A stretch of 6,519 nt of DNA from Candidatus Nanohalarchaeota archaeon. Lineage in GTDB: Archaea; EX4484-52; B79-G9. The position numbers were made by a program, and so were the translations under genes. Where the stretch lies: assembly GCA_030635525.1 (NCBI GenBank), contig DAOVYR010000062.1, forward strand, positions 1 to 6,519, written 5' to 3'. Positions within the stretch are counted from its first letter, which is position 1, and each line of letters starts with the position of its first letter. Below the pieces are notes generated by a model, which did not search any database, was not told the origin of the DNA, and saw only the letters and a program-made list of their open reading frames with translations. Below are positions 1 through 4,613 of this stretch, one piece after another.

Positions 1-300
1 CTCGTCGTTTCGGATCTTGTTTTTTGCGCAGAGTATGGCGTGGCCGAGCCCGGCAGATACGGCCTGGTATGCGAAGACTATGTGGAGGTTGTGTAGCTGT
101 CGGGGTTTTACGAAGTCTATCAGGGGACCTTTTTTGTGGCCGGTTATCAGGCATGCTCTTTTTATGCCGCAGATGTTCAGGGATTCCATGGCGTGTTCTA
201 TGAGGCATTTTGAGCCGCAGTGAAGAAGCTCTTTTGGGATTGCTTCGGTTATGGGTTTTAGGCGTGTGCCTTTACCTGCAGCGGGGATTATTCCTATCAT
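1..300 (-). CDS. GalU-type sugar-phosphate nucleotidyltransferase, N-terminal 100 residues (partial)
   Basis: The gene reads leftwards and is cut by the window edge; only residues 1-100 are visible. They open with a Rossmann strand and the nucleotide-binding signature IPAAGKGTRLKPIT at residues 5-18, followed directly by AIPKELL (20-26), which carries the lysine of the PK motif. The pair GTRLxP...AIPKE and the later Q-x5-GLGHAIL (79-90) match UTP-glucose-1-phosphate uridylyltransferases (GalU type) better than RmlA-type thymidylyltransferases. Family knowledge: these enzymes join a sugar 1-phosphate to UTP or dTTP in the cytoplasm, giving activated sugars for glycans. The ATG at 300-298 is preceded by AAGGT, and a TATA box lies about 25 bases before the predicted transcript start. 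The gene is divergent from the RHH-nucleotidyltransferase gene, its degenerate relative. Exact substrate cannot be set without the C-terminus. Confidence 0.88.
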   Translation of the reverse strand, partial: MIGIIPAAGKGTRLKPITEAIPKELLHCGSKCLIEHAMESLNICGIKRACLITGHKKGPLIDFVKPRQLHNLHIVFAYQAVSAGLGHAILCAKNKIRNDE

Positions 301-332
301 GTTATTACCTTACTTCTTTTGATGAGTTTTTG

Positions 333-340
333 TTTAAATA
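333..340 (-). promoter_or_regulatory. TATA box for the leftward nucleotidyltransferase gene
   Basis: On the minus strand this reads TATTTAAA, close to the archaeal box A. A transcript start 25 bases on would fall near 312, leaving a leader of about 12 bases that contains the AAGGT ribosome-binding site before the ATG at 300. Assigned by sequence and spacing only. Confidence 0.5.
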
Positions 341-350
341 TCTTACTTGT

Positions 351-368
351 GTAGGATAAAGTAGGATA
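351..368. promoter_or_regulatory. candidate operator: GTAGGATA direct repeat with 10-bp period
   Basis: GTAGGATA occurs at 351-358 and again at 361-368, exactly ten bases apart, so both copies face the same side of the helix. They lie between the two divergent TATA boxes (333-340 and 371-379), upstream of both. RHH proteins commonly bind short repeats about one turn apart, and the right-hand gene encodes an RHH domain. The repeat is seen; its role as that protein's operator is inferred. Confidence 0.45.
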
Positions 369-370
369 GT

Positions 371-379
371 TATTTATAG
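371..379 (+). promoter_or_regulatory. TATA box for the RHH-nucleotidyltransferase / carbamoyltransferase operon
   Basis: TATTTATAG resembles the archaeal TATA consensus. A start about 26 bases after its centre would be near 400, leaving a leader of roughly ten bases that includes GGGTG (401-405) just ahead of the GTG start at 411. Confidence 0.5.
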
Positions 380-410
380 TTTTGCGGGTATTAATGTTTT
401 GGGTGTCTGC

Positions 411-1220
411 GTGAAAGAGAAAATTTCTGTGACTATTGATTCTGGTGTGCTTAGGGCTGTTGAGGGGATTGTTGACGGCATCAGGATTAAGAACAGGTCG
501 GATGCTATTGAGTATCTTTTGAAGAGGTCGGTTGGTGAGAGGAGGGTCGCTGTTGTTCTTTGCGGGGGGGATGATGCAAAGCAGATGCTTTCGGATGGTG
601 TTTTTCGGTTTGTTGCGAAGGTTGGCGAGAGGACGGTTATTGAGGATACTGTTTTGCAGCTTAAGGGTTTTGGGTTTTCGAGGATTTTTGTGGTCGGGAG
701 GAATGATGTTCTTACGCAGATTTTTTCTGTTCTGAAGAACGGGGAGTCTCTTGGGGTTTCGGTTGATTATGTTGAGGAGCATGAGTCCAGGGGTACTGCG
801 CATTCGCTTTCGCTTATCTCTTCAAGGGTTGAGGGGGATTTTCTGGTGGTGTATGGGGATCTTGTTTTTCGGTATGATTTGATGCGGCTTTTTCGTGAGC
901 ATGTGGTGAATGGGGGGGTTGTGACGCTTGCGCTTTCTTCGGCTGCGCACCCGGCTGAGAAGGGGACGGTGCAGCTTGATGGCAACAGGGTGCTTGCGTT
1001 CAGCCAGAAGGTTAAGGTTTCGAGCAGTTTTATTGCGTTTACGCCGATTTTTGTGGCTGGCCCGGGTGTTTTTTCTGTCAGCGGCGATTCGCTTGAGGAT
1101 GAGGTTTTTCCTACGCTTGCGCGGGATGGGAGGCTTTACGGGCTTGTTTTGCCGGGAAATGAGGTTCATGTTCATAAGAAGGGGGATTTGGGAAAGGCGC
1201 GTGAACTGGTGCGGGCCTGA
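411..1220 (+). CDS. RHH DNA-binding domain fused to a degenerate sugar nucleotidyltransferase domain
   Basis: Residues 1-43 form a ribbon-helix-helix domain: strand EKISVTID (3-10), helix VLRAVEGIVDG (13-23), then NRSDAIEYLLKRSV (28-41). From about residue 45 a nucleotidyltransferase fold begins (RRVAVVLCGG). The core is recognisable: VIEDTVLQLKGFGFSRIFVVGR, SRGTAHSL (126-133), VVYGD (146-150), GTVQLDGNRVLAF (185-197). Catalytic signatures are degraded: GxGTRLxP is GGDDAKQML (52-60), PK is missing, EKP is QKV (199-201), and the late W-x-D-x-G metal site is HVHKKG (253-258). It may bind a sugar nucleotide without catalysis and act as a sensing repressor or activator; that is inference. GTG at 411 is preferred over TTG at 399 because GGGTG sits just upstream and the RHH strand begins at once. 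It is 269 residues long. The carbamoyltransferase follows after 16 bases, implying one transcript. A residual enzymatic activity is not excluded. Confidence 0.85.
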   Translation: MKEKISVTIDSGVLRAVEGIVDGIRIKNRSDAIEYLLKRSVGERRVAVVLCGGDDAKQMLSDGVFRFVAKVGERTVIEDTVLQLKGFGFSRIFVVGRNDVLTQIFSVLKNGESLGVSVDYVEEHESRGTAHSLSLISSRVEGDFLVVYGDLVFRYDLMRLFREHVVNGGVVTLALSSAAHPAEKGTVQLDGNRVLAFSQKVKVSSSFIAFTPIFVAGPGVFSVSGDSLEDEVFPTLARDGRLYGLVLPGNEVHVHKKGDLGKARELVRA

Positions 1221-1236
1221 TTTTGTGTGGTGTGTT

Positions 1237-2943
1237 ATGTATGTTCTTGGGCTGTCTCTCGGAGTGGGTTCGTCTGCGTGTCTTTTGAGGGATGGCAAGG
1301 TTTTGTTTGCTGCGCATGAGGAGCGATTTAGCAGAAAGAAAGGGGATTCTGGTTTTCCATATAATGCTGTCAGATTTTGTCTTGATGGTGCAGGGATATT
1401 GATTAATGATGTTGATTGTGTTGGCTTTTGTGCTGCTGCTGCTTGTTCTGGTTCGCTTAAGGGGGGTTGTGGCGGGTGGGTTGGTTTGGATGAAAATGGA
1501 GGGGTGGCGGCAGGGAATCGGGCTGTGGGTGTGTTGCGTAGGAAGTTGAGGTATTCGGGGCGCATCGAGGGTGTGTCAAGTTATGTTGCTTATGGTTTTG
1601 GGTCTTATTTTGGCTCTTTGTTTGATGGGGCGGCTCTTGTGGTTGTGGATGGTGTGGCGGGTGAGTATTGCACTGTCCTTGGGTGTGCGAAGGGTTTGGA
1701 TGTTTCTTTTTTGAAGGCTATCGGGTATCCTGATTCGCTTGCGGTTTTGTATCGTGCTGTTTGCGATTACCTGGGGTTTTGTGATGCAGGTTCAGAGTAT
1801 AAGGTGATGGGGCTTTCTGCTTACGGGCGACCTGTTTTTTATGATGATTTTCTTAGGGTTGTTGAAGTTTCGGAGGATGGTTATGCGCTTGATATGTCTT
1901 TTTTTGATGTTGTTGATGGCGGATTTGTTGTTTCGGATAAGTTTGCCCGGTTGTTCGGGGTGCGCAGGAAGGAAGGCGGGCGGCTTGTGCAGAGGCATAA
2001 GGATATTGCTGCTTCGCTGCAGAGAGTTTTGGAGGATGCGCTTTTGGCTGTGCTTAAATATGCGCGCAGGCTTACGGGGTGTGATAATCTGTGCGTGTCC
2101 GGGGAGGTTGCGCTTAATTGCCTGGCTCTTTCGAAGGTTGTGGGTAAGGCGGGTTTTAAGAGTGTCTATGTTCTTCCGGCACCTGATGAGGGGGGGCTTG
2201 CAGTCGGGGCCGCGTTTTATGTTTATTATTCTGTTTTTGGGCAAAAGAAGAGAGTCGGGTTTGGTTCTGCTTTTTTGGGCCCGTCTTTTTCGGATGAGGA
2301 TATCAAGGGTTTTTTGGAGCGTGAGGGGGTTAAGTATACTGTGTTTAGGGATGATAGGGGGATGGTTTCTGCAGTGGCGCGCCTGATTTATGAAGGGAAT
2401 GTTGTCGGGTGGTTCCAGGGGAGGATGGAGTGGGGGGCGCGGGCGCTTGGGGCGCGTAGTATCTTAGCTAGTCCTTGTGGTTCCGAGGTGAGGGATGTCT
2501 TGAATACGGGTGTGAAGCATCGTGAAGAGTTTAGGCCGTTTGCGCCTGTTGTGTGTGATGATGATGCGCGTGATTTTTTTGTGCTTGATGATGCGCTTTT
2601 TTCACTGTATGAGTTTATGCTTGCTGTTTGTGCTGTTCGCGGGGATAAGAGGGAGTTGATTCCCGGGGCTGTGCATGCGGATGGGAGTGCGCGGGTGCAG
2701 GTTTTGCGGCGTTCTGTGAATCCTCTTTTTTACGGGCTTGTGAAGGAGTTTGGGAGGGTTAGTGGTGTGCCTGTTTTGGTTAATACGTCTTTTAATGATG
2801 CAGGTGAGCCGATTGTTTGCAGCTTGGAGGATGCGTGTCGGTCTATGATTAGAACGGGGGTTGATTATGTTGTTTTTGGGAGGTTTTTGATTAGGAAGGA
2901 TGAGAACAGCCTTCAGAAAGGCTGGCGATCAGAGCGACCGTAA
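1237..2943 (+). CDS. NodU/TobZ/CmcH-family carbamoyltransferase with altered Kae1-like site
   Basis: The 568-residue length is normal for the family. Family knowledge: a C-terminal YrdC-like domain makes carbamoyl-adenylate from carbamoyl phosphate and ATP, and the N-terminal Kae1-like domain passes the carbamoyl to a sugar hydroxyl. Visible N-terminal hallmarks are HEERFSRKKGDSGFP (27-41), VVVDGV (135-140), SEYKVMGLSAYG (186-197) and VALNCLA (291-297). C-terminal hallmarks are GWFQGRMEWGARALGARSIL (391-410), HREEFRPFAPVV (428-439), HADGSARVQ (480-488) and VLVNTSFNDAGEPIVC (513-528). Odd: the usual HHxSH metal motif is SYVAY (115-119), the usual HD near residue 10 is VG, and the GGVALN glycine is E290. 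ATG 1237 has GGTG at 1229-1232 and follows the RHH gene by 16 bases. The protein continues 14 residues beyond the usual C-terminal IRK, into a structured nucleotide element. Confidence 0.9.
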   Translation: MYVLGLSLGVGSSACLLRDGKVLFAAHEERFSRKKGDSGFPYNAVRFCLDGAGILINDVDCVGFCAAAACSGSLKGGCGGWVGLDENGGVAAGNRAVGVLRRKLRYSGRIEGVSSYVAYGFGSYFGSLFDGAALVVVDGVAGEYCTVLGCAKGLDVSFLKAIGYPDSLAVLYRAVCDYLGFCDAGSEYKVMGLSAYGRPVFYDDFLRVVEVSEDGYALDMSFFDVVDGGFVVSDKFARLFGVRRKEGGRLVQRHKDIAASLQRVLEDALLAVLKYARRLTGCDNLCVSGEVALNCLALSKVVGKAGFKSVYVLPAPDEGGLAVGAAFYVYYSVFGQKKRVGFGSAFLGPSFSDEDIKGFLEREGVKYTVFRDDRGMVSAVARLIYEGNVVGWFQGRMEWGARALGARSILASPCGSEVRDVLNTGVKHREEFRPFAPVVCDDDARDFFVLDDALFSLYEFMLAVCAVRGDKRELIPGAVHADGSARVQVLRRSVNPLFYGLVKEFGRVSGVPVLVNTSFNDAGEPIVCSLEDACRSMIRTGVDYVVFGRFLIRKDENSLQKGWRSERP

Positions 2944-2995
2944 AGCTTCGCTTTAGGTCACTGGTCTGTTCAAGGCACACCTGTGTTGGGCTGTT
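2905..2995 (+). other. structured element A overlapping the carbamoyltransferase 3' end
   Basis: CAGCCTT (2907-2913) pairs with AAGGCTG (2918-2924) around loop CAGA. A second hairpin pairs GACC-TAAAGC (2936-2946, one bulged G) with GCTTTA-GGTC (2950-2959), and CAGA (2930-2933) can extend it with TCTG (2965-2968). AACAGCC (2905-2911) can instead pair with GGCTGTT (2989-2995), so hairpin 1 and a long-range closing stem compete. The stop codon TAA (2941-2943) lies in the second hairpin. The first hairpin, its 3-base spacer, ATCA and TTCGCTTT recur at 6250-6301. No T-run follows on the plus strand, so a simple terminator is unlikely. RNA, terminator or DNA element remains open. Confidence 0.45.
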
Positions 2996-3042
2996 AATGA
3001 AAATATGAAAAAAAGAAAAAGTTGGTTGTGGGTTCAAAGGAT

Positions 3043-3183
3043 TTATCCGCCGATTCTGAACATTTTTGTTCCGCAAGAAGGGCATGTTCCTTTTTTTGCT
3101 TTTCTGCCGTTTTTCATTGTTACTTCTTCGGGGTCTTTTATTTCTCTTTTTTCTTTACATTTTACGCAATATGCTTCTGTCAT
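3043..3183 (-). CDS. DUF5679-type small zinc-ribbon protein (46 aa)
   Basis: A 46-residue protein with two knuckles: C6-V-K-C9 and C34-P-S-C37, so four cysteines can hold one zinc. The segments AYCVKCKEKREIKDPEEVTM (4-23), KNGR (24-27), KGTCPSCGTKMFRIGG (31-46) match what I recall of DUF5679, a family of very short zinc ribbons in archaea and some bacteria whose function is unknown. The start is well supported: GGTGA stands six bases before the ATG at 3183, and TATATAAA (3219-3226 on the opposite strand) gives a minus-strand TATA box with a predicted start near 3197. The gene is monocistronic, pointing towards the carbamoyltransferase 3' end. It lies left of tRNA-Leu on the same strand, with its own promoter between. 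Confidence 0.88.
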   Translation of the reverse strand: MTEAYCVKCKEKREIKDPEEVTMKNGRKAKKGTCPSCGTKMFRIGG

Positions 3184-3218
3184 AGTTATCACCTTAGTAA
3201 ATTTATTGGGATAAGTTG

Positions 3219-3226
3219 TATATAAA
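3219..3226 (-). promoter_or_regulatory. TATA box of the DUF5679 gene
   Basis: The minus strand reads TTTATATA, a near-perfect archaeal TATA box. A start about 25 bases on (near 3197) leaves a short leader with AAGGTGATAACT directly before the ATG. Confidence 0.65.
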
Positions 3227-3244
3227 GGTTTGTAGGAGGGTGTT

Positions 3245-3331
3245 TGGTGCAGGGGACGAGATTTGAACTCGCGAAGGAACTAATCCACAGGGCCCTCAAC
3301 CCTGCCTCTTAGGCCGCTTGAGTACCCCTGC
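3245..3331 (-). tRNA. tRNA-Leu (anticodon GAG), CCA encoded
   Basis: Class II tRNA. The acceptor GCAGGGG pairs with CCCCTGC, the anticodon stem is CAGGG/CCCTG with loop TTGAGGG (anticodon GAG, reads CUC/CUU), a long variable arm carries GGA-TTAG-TTCC, and the T arm has loop TTCAAAT. Discriminator A is at 3248 and CCA is encoded at 3247-3245. The D arm pairs CTC with GAG around a loop containing GG. No intron is seen. A minus-strand TATA-like AATTTATAG (3347-3355) lies just upstream. Confidence 0.93.
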
Positions 3332-3346
3332 ATTTTTGTGTGGTTT

Positions 3347-3355
3347 CTATAAATT
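3347..3355 (-). promoter_or_regulatory. TATA box of tRNA-Leu
   Basis: The minus strand reads AATTTATAG, 16-24 bases before the first tRNA base. This is somewhat close but within range for a start at or near the mature 5' end. Confidence 0.45.
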
Positions 3356-3364
3356 GCCAAAAGT

Positions 3365-3607
3365 TTAAAAATCTTCTTGGTGTTCGGGGGGGGTGCTGTA
3401 GTTTGGCTGGTCTATTGGTTTCTTTTTTAGGAGGTCTGCCAGTACGAGTTTGAAGCTTTCCTGGAAGACGTATCTTTGCATGCCGAGGTCTGTTGAGAGG
3501 CTTTTGGTTTTGAAGCTGTCGATGCATGATTCTTCGGATATTCTTATTGCGGTTTTTACTATTTTTTTTAGTTCAAATTCTTTTATTTTTAGTTCGTCTG
3601 TTTCCAT
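3365..3607 (-). CDS. hypothetical 80-aa protein, second gene of the epimerase operon
   Basis: I do not recognise this protein. It is charged and apparently mostly helical: a Lys/Glu-rich N-terminal stretch (residues 1-20), a middle part around IRISEESCIDSFKTKS (22-37), a helix with MQRYVFQESFKLVLADLLKKK (43-63), and a proline-rich acidic tail. There is one cysteine and no membrane segment. Translation is well supported: GGAGGT (3622-3617 on the minus strand) sits nine bases before the ATG and 15 bases separate it from the stop of the epimerase gene, so the two are almost surely co-transcribed. A run of eight C codes for its tail (ACC CCC CCC at 3393-3386). A stretch of T follows the stop. Its role may be linked to nicotinamide-nucleotide repair only by position. 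Confidence 0.75.
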   Translation of the reverse strand: METDELKIKEFELKKIVKTAIRISEESCIDSFKTKSLSTDLGMQRYVFQESFKLVLADLLKKKPIDQPNYSTPPEHQEDF

Positions 3608-3616
3608 GCGGGTACT

Positions 3617-3622
3617 ACCTCC
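3617..3622 (-). promoter_or_regulatory. strong ribosome-binding site GGAGGT for the 80-aa gene
   Basis: GGAGGT on the minus strand immediately follows the epimerase stop codon (3625-3623) and lies nine bases before the ATG at 3607. It fixes the start of the short gene and argues for operon translation; the first gene of the operon has no such site. Confidence 0.75.
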
Positions 3623-4216
3623 TTATATTCCGATGTCGGTTATTATGATTTTTCCTGAGTTTTTAGGGTTTAGCCCTTTTTTGATGTCGTGGAATGTTAT
3701 TGTTATGTCGGGGTGTATTGATGTTCCCCGGGTGTTGCCTGTGTCTGCGTCTATGCCGCTTGGGCAGTCGAGGGATATTTTTGTGCAGTCTATGTTGTTG
3801 AAGGTTTCTATTGCGGTTTTGTAGGGGTCTTTTACGGTGCCTTTTAGGCCTATGCCGAGTATTGCGTCGATGGCGATGTCGTATTTTTGGTTTTTTATTG
3901 TTGTGATGATTGGGATTTTGAGGTTTTTTATGATGTTGTGGTTTGTTTTTGTTTCGTCGGTTCTTAGGACTGGTTTTATGAGGAGGAGGGTTACGTTTGC
4001 GCCGTATTTTTTGGCGTGGCGCGCGAAGACGAGGCCGTCGCCTGCGTTGTTGCCGGTGCCGCAGAAGATGATTATGTTTTTGTTTTTTAGGTTGTAGTGC
4101 TCATTGATGGTTCTTGCTGCGTTTGCGCCTGCGTTTTCCATGAGGATTAGGGCGGGGATGCCTAAAGTGTCCTGTGCGTGCCTGTCGAAGTTTTGCATCT
4201 GTTGTATTGAGAGCAT
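3623..4216 (-). CDS. nnrE: NAD(P)H-hydrate epimerase (YjeF N-terminal domain)
   Basis: A 197-residue single-domain protein. Family knowledge: the enzyme interconverts the R and S forms of damaged hydrated NAD(P)H so that a dehydratase (NnrD) can restore it; it is a cytoplasmic repair enzyme. Motifs in order: MENAG (26-30), FCGTGNNAGDGLVFARHA (51-68, the family GxGNNGGDG with one G to A), IDAILGIGLKG (116-126), DCPSGIDADTG (150-160), ITITFHDIKKGL (171-182) and NSGKIIITDIGI (186-197). No dehydratase domain is fused and none lies in this window, although many archaea carry both in one protein. ATG 4216 is chosen because the protein then begins with the normal LSIQQMQNFD. A further 29 in-frame codons upstream would read back through part of tRNA-Glu. 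The TATA box predicts a start within a few bases of the ATG, and no ribosome-binding site is present, so the message is likely leaderless. Confidence 0.93.
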   Translation of the reverse strand: MLSIQQMQNFDRHAQDTLGIPALILMENAGANAARTINEHYNLKNKNIIIFCGTGNNAGDGLVFARHAKKYGANVTLLLIKPVLRTDETKTNHNIIKNLKIPIITTIKNQKYDIAIDAILGIGLKGTVKDPYKTAIETFNNIDCTKISLDCPSGIDADTGNTRGTSIHPDITITFHDIKKGLNPKNSGKIIITDIGI

Positions 4217-4240
4217 GTTGTGTTTTATGGGTGTGGTTGT

Positions 4241-4249
4241 TAATATATT
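4241..4249 (-). promoter_or_regulatory. TATA box of the epimerase operon (leaderless message)
   Basis: AATATATTA is centred near 4245 on the minus strand. A start 26 bases on falls near 4219, about three bases before the ATG, which explains why no ribosome-binding site is seen. Confidence 0.55.
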
Positions 4250-4273
4250 GGTTGGGTATTTGGGAGAAGGAAG

Positions 4274-4347
4274 TGCTCCTGCTGGGATTCGAACCCAGGT
4301 CACAGGCGTGAGAGGCCTGAATGATTACCGGACTACACTACAGGAGC
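4274..4347 (-). tRNA. tRNA-Glu (anticodon CTC)
   Basis: A 74-base class I tRNA. The acceptor GCTCCTG pairs with CAGGAGC, with discriminator A. The anticodon stem is CAGGC/GCCTG with loop CTCTCAC, so the anticodon is CTC (reads GAG). The T stem is CTGGG/CCCAG with loop TTCGAAT. The 5' part (GTGTAGTCCGGT) is typical of archaeal tRNA-Glu. CCA is not encoded, unlike tRNA-Leu here. Confidence 0.94.
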
Positions 4348-4375
4348 GTTTAGTAATAGTGTTTATGCATGAGAA

Positions 4376-4386
4376 TATTTTAAATA
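4376..4386 (-). promoter_or_regulatory. TATA box of tRNA-Glu
   Basis: TATTTAAAATA on the minus strand is centred near 4381, with a predicted start near 4355, eight bases before the mature 5' end. Confidence 0.5.
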
Positions 4387-4421
4387 GTTTATGGCTAATA
4401 TGTTATGTTGTTAGTTGTAGG

Positions 4422-4430
4422 TTATAGTTT
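4422..4430 (+). promoter_or_regulatory. TATA-like box of tRNA-Val
   Basis: TTATAGTTT is centred near 4426, about 26-30 bases before the tRNA-Val 5' end at 4457. A closer TATAAT (4442-4447) is too near to act as box A. Confidence 0.35.
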
Positions 4431-4456
4431 GTATGATTGACTATAATTGTTTTTAT

Positions 4457-4530
4457 GGGCTGGTGGTCTAGCTGGTTATGACAACGCCTTGACGTGGCGT
4501 AGATCGAGAGTTCGAATCTCTCCTGGCCCA
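4457..4530 (+). tRNA. tRNA-Val (anticodon GAC)
   Basis: A 74-base class I tRNA. The acceptor GGGCTGG pairs with CTGGCCC using two wobble pairs, with discriminator A. The D stem is GTC/GAC, the anticodon stem ACGCC/GGCGT with loop TTGACGT (anticodon GAC, reads GUC/GUU), and the T stem GAGAG/CTCTC with loop TTCGAAT. CCA is not encoded. No intron is seen. It is divergent from tRNA-Glu and convergent with the nuclease gene. Confidence 0.94.
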
Positions 4531-4538
4531 TTTTTTTT
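4531..4538 (+). terminator. T-run terminator of tRNA-Val
   Basis: Eight T directly follow the discriminator base, then GTTTTG. A T-run without a hairpin is the usual archaeal terminator. Confidence 0.65.
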
Positions 4539-4613
4539 GTTTTGATTAGGTATGATTGTTTTTGTCTGGTGTTTTATGGAATGTTGTTTTTTGTTTTCAT
4601 ATGTATTTCAAAA

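Noticed and set aside
394..414. Six-codon leader frame (ATG 394, TGA 412-414) overlapping the GTG start at 411, as in translational coupling
   Set aside because: The predicted transcript start (about 400) lies after its ATG, so it is probably not in the message.
928..1236. A 103-codon upstream extension of the carbamoyltransferase frame
   Set aside because: It overlaps the RHH-nucleotidyltransferase gene in another frame and reads as Arg/Leu-rich shadow; the family begins at the ATG 1237.
822..1565. Long minus-strand open frame of 247 codons opposite the RHH and carbamoyltransferase genes
   Set aside because: Its product is low in sense (Pro/Lys/Asn/Arg-rich) and the strong G/T bias of the plus strand makes antisense stops rare. 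The plus-strand genes have clear homology.
2891..3085. Minus-strand open frame overlapping element A and the DUF5679 gene
   Set aside because: It overlaps the well-supported DUF5679 gene in another frame and its product has no recognisable feature.
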